Part shown: in pieces, positions 60,263 to 64,000 of the stretch
Position numbering within the stretch: position 1 is the first letter of the stretch
How the letters are laid out: the number at the start of each line of letters is the position of its first letter
Source: Quercus robur
Lineage: Eukaryota; Streptophyta; Magnoliopsida; Fagales; Fagaceae
Direction of reading: 5' to 3'
Length of the DNA stretch: 64,000 nucleotides
Assembly (NCBI RefSeq): GCF_932294415.1
Contig: NC_065536.1
Coordinates: 51,348,354 to 51,412,353 of the forward strand
Made by a program: the position numbers and the translations under genes
The notes under the pieces: generated by a model
The model's input: the letters and a program-made list of their open reading frames with translations, nothing else
Told to the model about the DNA's origin: nothing
Database searches by the model: none

Positions 60263-60885
60263 TTCAATTTTTTGTTTTTTAATGTGTTTATGGACTTTTG
60301 GGATGTTCAGTTGTTTTTCTAATGTGGGTGTACTTCGTCTCTGATAAGTATAAGTTCAATGTTGTTTCTACTGTTTGGTTGCTGAGAAATTGGTGGGAAA
60401 ACAAAAGATGATGATGTGTTGGGTATTGGGTTCTGAGAAAAAATTTGGAAAATTAAACTAATTTAAATTCCCAAGTCTTCAACTTTATGTGTGAGACAGC
60501 TGAGTTCAATTCAAAATATATCTAGCACAAATGTTTCATTGTTTAGCTCAGCTTAACGGTTTAAGTTTCAATTTTTCAATTTTTAGTTCCAAGTATTCAG
60601 CTTTATGTGACTTTGGAGTTGAGAAAACTGAATTTTATTCAAATTTTATCTAATACAATTGTTTGGCTCGGTTCAAGTGATTAAGTTTCAATTTTTATAT
60701 AAAATATGGGCATAAGTTCAATTTTTGTTTTTTAATGTGTTTATGGACTTTTGGGATGTTCAGTTGTTTTTCTAATGTGGGTGTACTTCGTCTTTGATAA
60801 GTATAAGTTCAATGTTGTTTCTACTGTTTGGTTGCTGAGAAATTGGTGGGAAAACAAAAGATGATGATGTGTTGGGTATTTTCAA
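60263..60885. repeat. Direct repeat of about 160 bp, two copies
   Basis: Copies at about 60263-60422 and 60715-60880 share TTTATGGACTTTTGGGATGT, GTGGGTGTACTTCGTCT and AAACAAAAGATGATGATGTG. They are relatives of the 420-bp unit in the same Helitron. Confidence 0.8.
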
Positions 60886-61153
60886 TTTTAAGTGATTAAT
60901 ATTTGCATTGGTATGTTATTCAGATTCAATAATTGTGTCTTTAAAATCAAGAGGAATTCAAAAACAATATCTAAACTTCAACGTTTTTTAAATATAATGA
61001 ATGCATTCAATATTTAGTGGAAGATATCAAATAAATGAAATTGAAAATTAAGAATGTGCTACCAGAGAATCAATGCTAAATTCCAAAACCTAATGTCACA
61101 TCATTTGGAAAAAATTCGTAGCTTTCCCGTGCATCGCATGGGTTAGCGACTAG

Positions 61154-62800
61154 TAGTTATTAAATAGTGAGCTAACCTTTGTTTTTAATTTATTTTTAAA
61201 ATTTTTTGGTAATAAGACCATGTATTAATTAATGTAAACATTCCCATGCACCACCTAGCGGAAATCATAAGTGTTTCATTGTTAAATTAGGAATCTGACA
61301 CATAAAGTAGCATCATGCACATAGGATATTTATTATATATTCAACAGACCACCTCAAGTTATATCATCAAGTTAGATTCTCATGCATAAAAAATCATGTT
61401 CGTACTTAATTGATTTTGTTCATGAAATAAAATTGTGGAATTAATATCTTTCTAATCACAAAATTTTCATGCCATTTATTATATTGCTTTGGTGGCTCTC
61501 ACAATGTGTTGATTCAATGTGGCACCCAAAAAGCGAATGTCGTACTATAAAACAAAGAAGTTTTATCCATTTTAATCGATTAAAGTTATTCGTATTCAAT
61601 GTGGGGCTCTAAAATCTATTGTGCATCCTCACATGATTGCTTCAGCGTTCATTGCAAAATTTAAAACACTAGTCACAGGGCAACAGTAAACTTGCCCCAA
61701 CTGAAGCGAGCCAATCCAAATAGCAATTATCACACTAAACGAACGCAATATTCAATCAGTTTTTCAGTACTTTCTGCTTTTTAAGTGGCAAAAACTAAAA
61801 AGTACTCAACTAAAAAGTACTCGTTATTTCCATTTCCATAACAGTGCCAAGAGAAGAGACGGAGAAAAGGTACATTTGTCCTTAATTTACAATAAAATTC
61901 TTTCGTTTTAAAACTATTTAACAAAATATCCCTATTTTTGAAACTTAATTTTGACAAAATCAAACTATATATAAAAATCAAGTTATATGTATATTTTTAA
62001 ATAAAACTCAACATTAGTAATGTTGAGTTTTACTTAAATTTAAAAAAAAAAAATTGAAGTGACAAAACATGCATAAAACTCAATATTGATAATGTCGAGT
62101 TCCATTTAAAAAAAGGAACATTTTGTTAAATAATTTCAAAATAGAAACATTGCACTGTATGGTTTGTAAATTAGGAGAAAATGCTTATTTTTCCTACCAA
62201 GGGATGGCAAAAGGGATTATAGTGAATGTGAAGGCCGAAGGAAAATCAGTAAATGACAATGTGCAATAGTTGTTGCTCTAAAGAAGTAAACCATGTGCAA
62301 TACTAGTTGCTCTAAAGAAGTAAACCATCACGCACCATTAGCATGAATACTTGTGGAATAGGTTAAGAGGAAAATTCTATCTCAGATAAAGTTTTAAAAA
62401 AAAAATTAAAAATTAAATAGAGAGGTAAAGAAGTCATAGGCATGGAATTTTCAACTAAAGCAGCCTAAAGAATCAGAATTTAAAATGTAAGAGAGATCTG
62501 TCAATAATAGATGCTTATTGCTTAAGTAGAATTGTTAAACATTCAATTTAATAAATGACTAGTGTTCAATACTTCTAGCTACATGCCAAAAACTGACATC
62601 TTTCAAGAGAAAGAAACAAGAGCACTTTTGGCATGAGAATCTAAACTTACACAGTTTCACAACTATAACTGAGCCCGACAAAAATCTTCATCCAATGGGA
62701 AGAAACATAAAGTACAATGGCCATCTGTAATGAAAAATAACAATCACCGTGGAAGGTAAAAATTAACTGTTACTTCTACAATCGAGGAAGGAAACCCAGG
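61154..62800. other. Gene-free spacer
   Basis: AT-rich, with no gene recognised. Bases 62005-62105 hold several TAATGTTGAGTTTTA-type motifs and complements (AACTCAACATTA), forming a small imperfect foldback. Confidence 0.5.
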
Positions 62801-63631
62801 ACTAGGAGCCAGAAAATAATAATAAATGAGAATGGAGATATATTAGAGCCCAAAGCACACAGTTTGTTAAGACTTCCCAGCTCAAACAAGAGATATCCTC
62901 CTGCAAAAAAGAGGCTCCATTATTTATAGCCGTTTGTCACAGAAAATACAGCTCCAACAACGGTCTGTATCACATACATAAGAATGGCAGGAAGATTAAC
63001 CATTAAACATCCTTGGGTGACTGAGAGACCAAAAGGACATCCCATTTCACTGCTATCAGATAAATATCACTGCTTCCTTCCCCGATGCAGCATTCAAGTT
63101 ATTGAAGAATGACTACCAATATCATATAACAGACGAGTCATCTTTCTTTTTACTTTGTTCTCTACAACATCTTGTACTCCCTGCAAGACGGTGCTGAAAT
63201 ATCAAATCCCACTTCTGCACCTACTCACTGACACTTCTGAATATCCAAGTACAAATCGATGCACTAATCAGATTTATTCACGAGAACCACCTACAACAAT
63301 AAGATCATCTTGGAATTCATGCAGAGAATTTCTTCATAATATTCTTTACATTTTCTATTTATTTCTTTCCTTTTTCTTTTTTCACCCTTTCCCTCCATAT
63401 CAATACAGACATTAACTCCATACTCAGAATATACCAAATGCATCCAGCCAACGTTGAAGTCCACCCACAGGCAGAACCCGACAGTCAACTGACTCAGGAC
63501 ATACTGAGAAAGAAATGGAAACATACTCTTCTAAGCTGCCTTACATATATTCATGATAGCAATCCAGATGACCACTCTTGCTATATCTCATCCCCAATGT
63601 GAAACCAGTAGACATACACAGATATCCATCT
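62801..63631 (-). other. Probable 3' UTR and flank of the F-box gene
   Basis: The stretch downstream (minus strand) of the F-box stop is less AT-rich than the spacer and lacks repeats, as expected of transcribed 3' sequence. No second gene is seen. The polyadenylation site cannot be placed. Confidence 0.4.
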
Positions 63632-64000
63632 CTAGCCATAAAGAGAAAAGCTATGACTCTGTTCATGTAGAAGAGCAGGCTTAGAGGGGCCAAACTTTCT
63701 ATCATGCCTCTCCTGACACTTTGGTAGCTGGTTCAAACAATCTGAGCAAAGCAACTCCAAACAAAATGTTTCCTCATATTCACTGTCATTAATGCACCGA
63801 CCACACTGCACACACCGTGGTATGCAAAGCGTGCATGCCCTGCATACCTGAGTTGCATGCTCTTTCCCTTGACAACCCTGAGCCGGGCAATCATAAACAA
63901 GCCTCATGTTCTGACATCTTGGGCACATTTCAATATCAATCAAACGATCATCATCACAGGACAGATAAAAATTTCCTCTGTGATAGAAATGTGGCTTGCG
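63632..64000 (-). CDS. SKIP14: SKIP14-like F-box protein, C-terminal part, cut by window edge
   Basis: The minus-strand frame is open from the window edge to a stop at 63632-63634. It contains DIEMCPRCQNMRLVYDCPAQ, CRACTLCIPRCVQCGRCIND and EYEETFCLELLCSDC. This Cys-rich C-terminus with many C-x2-C pairs is that of the Arabidopsis F-box protein SKIP14 (At3g26000) as I remember it. SKIP proteins join ASK/SKP1 in SCF ubiquitin ligases. The F-box and the middle of the protein lie beyond the right edge. No break is seen in the visible 122 codons. A decayed copy of this end lies at 52195-52345. Confidence 0.88.
   Translation of the reverse strand, partial: RKPHFYHRGNFYLSCDDDRLIDIEMCPRCQNMRLVYDCPAQGCQGKEHATQVCRACTLCIPRCVQCGRCINDSEYEETFCLELLCSDCLNQLPKCQERHDRKFGPSKPALLHEQSHSFSLYG

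Larger units (their letters stand above)
56124..61153 (+). mobile_element. Helitron, about 5 kb, non-autonomous
   Basis: It starts TCTATATATATATATAAAAC and ends GCGACTAG, between A (56123) and T (61154). A stem CCCGTGC/GCATGGG with a 3-nt loop lies at 61126-61142. The ends are near identical to the Helitron at 37003-40016, so one family. No Rep/helicase or RPA gene is recognised. The interior is mostly tandem and dispersed repeats. A second 5'-end-like sequence (TCTATATATATAAAACTTTC, at about 56854) could be the remnant of a nested relative or an older start. Confidence 0.9.

Noticed and set aside
1-64000. CRISPR array, operon, prophage or bacterial system
   Set aside because: No spaced identical repeats of CRISPR type and no prokaryotic gene layout; every recognised gene is plant-like with GT-AG introns.

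Overview
This window is nuclear DNA from a plant, most likely a woody eudicot (a Fagales tree such as oak or chestnut is my guess from overall feel only). GT-AG introns, AT-rich intergenic DNA, dense nested transposons and strongly recognisable plant proteins support this. No organelle, prokaryotic, rRNA, tRNA-gene or CRISPR signal was seen.

Left third (1-28.4 kb) is almost entirely transposon. Positions 1-10040 are the 3' part of a CACTA element. It carries a decayed Transposase_24 (Ptta/En/Spm) gene, and a beta-1,3-glucanase gene fragment lies antisense in that gene's last intron. Then come a small Copia-like TRIM fossil, a Mutator-type element with a perfect 9-bp target duplication, a broken RALF-like peptide gene, and a hAT-like element carrying a piece of the clock gene LUX/PCL1. 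Positions 15.5-24.5 kb are a mosaic of old LTR fossils: a Ty3/Gypsy element with a nested solo LTR, and a Copia-type gag with inverted LTR pieces. Positions 24.5-28.4 kb are nested TIR elements.

Right part (28.5-64 kb) holds the host genes. MAD2 (28822-30384, +; spindle checkpoint) converges on a GT-1/GT-4 trihelix transcription factor (31623-44291, -; light-responsive GT-box binding). A YqaJ/lambda-exonuclease-like organelle-type nuclease (48359-50538, +) follows, then a conserved 62-aa protein (51454-51642, +). The C-terminal exon of a SKIP14-like F-box protein (63632-64000, -) runs off the right edge. MAD2, trihelix and SKIP14-like is the order I remember for Arabidopsis At3g25980, At3g25990 and At3g26000, so this looks like a conserved syntenic block opened out by transposons. 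A decayed copy of the SKIP14 C-terminus lies at 52.2 kb.

The most striking structure is in the 7.8-kb second intron of the trihelix gene. An LTR element (34152-40404, TSD AATTT) carries an intronless piece of the cohesin factor PDS5. Its 5' LTR was hit by a hAT-like element and its 3' LTR by a 3-kb Helitron carrying an RPA1-type zinc-finger remnant. Each LTR preserves the empty site of the insertion in the other, so the order of events can be read directly. A second Helitron of the same terminal family (56124-61153) is full of young tandem duplications.

Four or five different element types here carry host gene pieces (glucanase, LUX, PDS5, RPA1), which makes the window a compact catalogue of gene capture.
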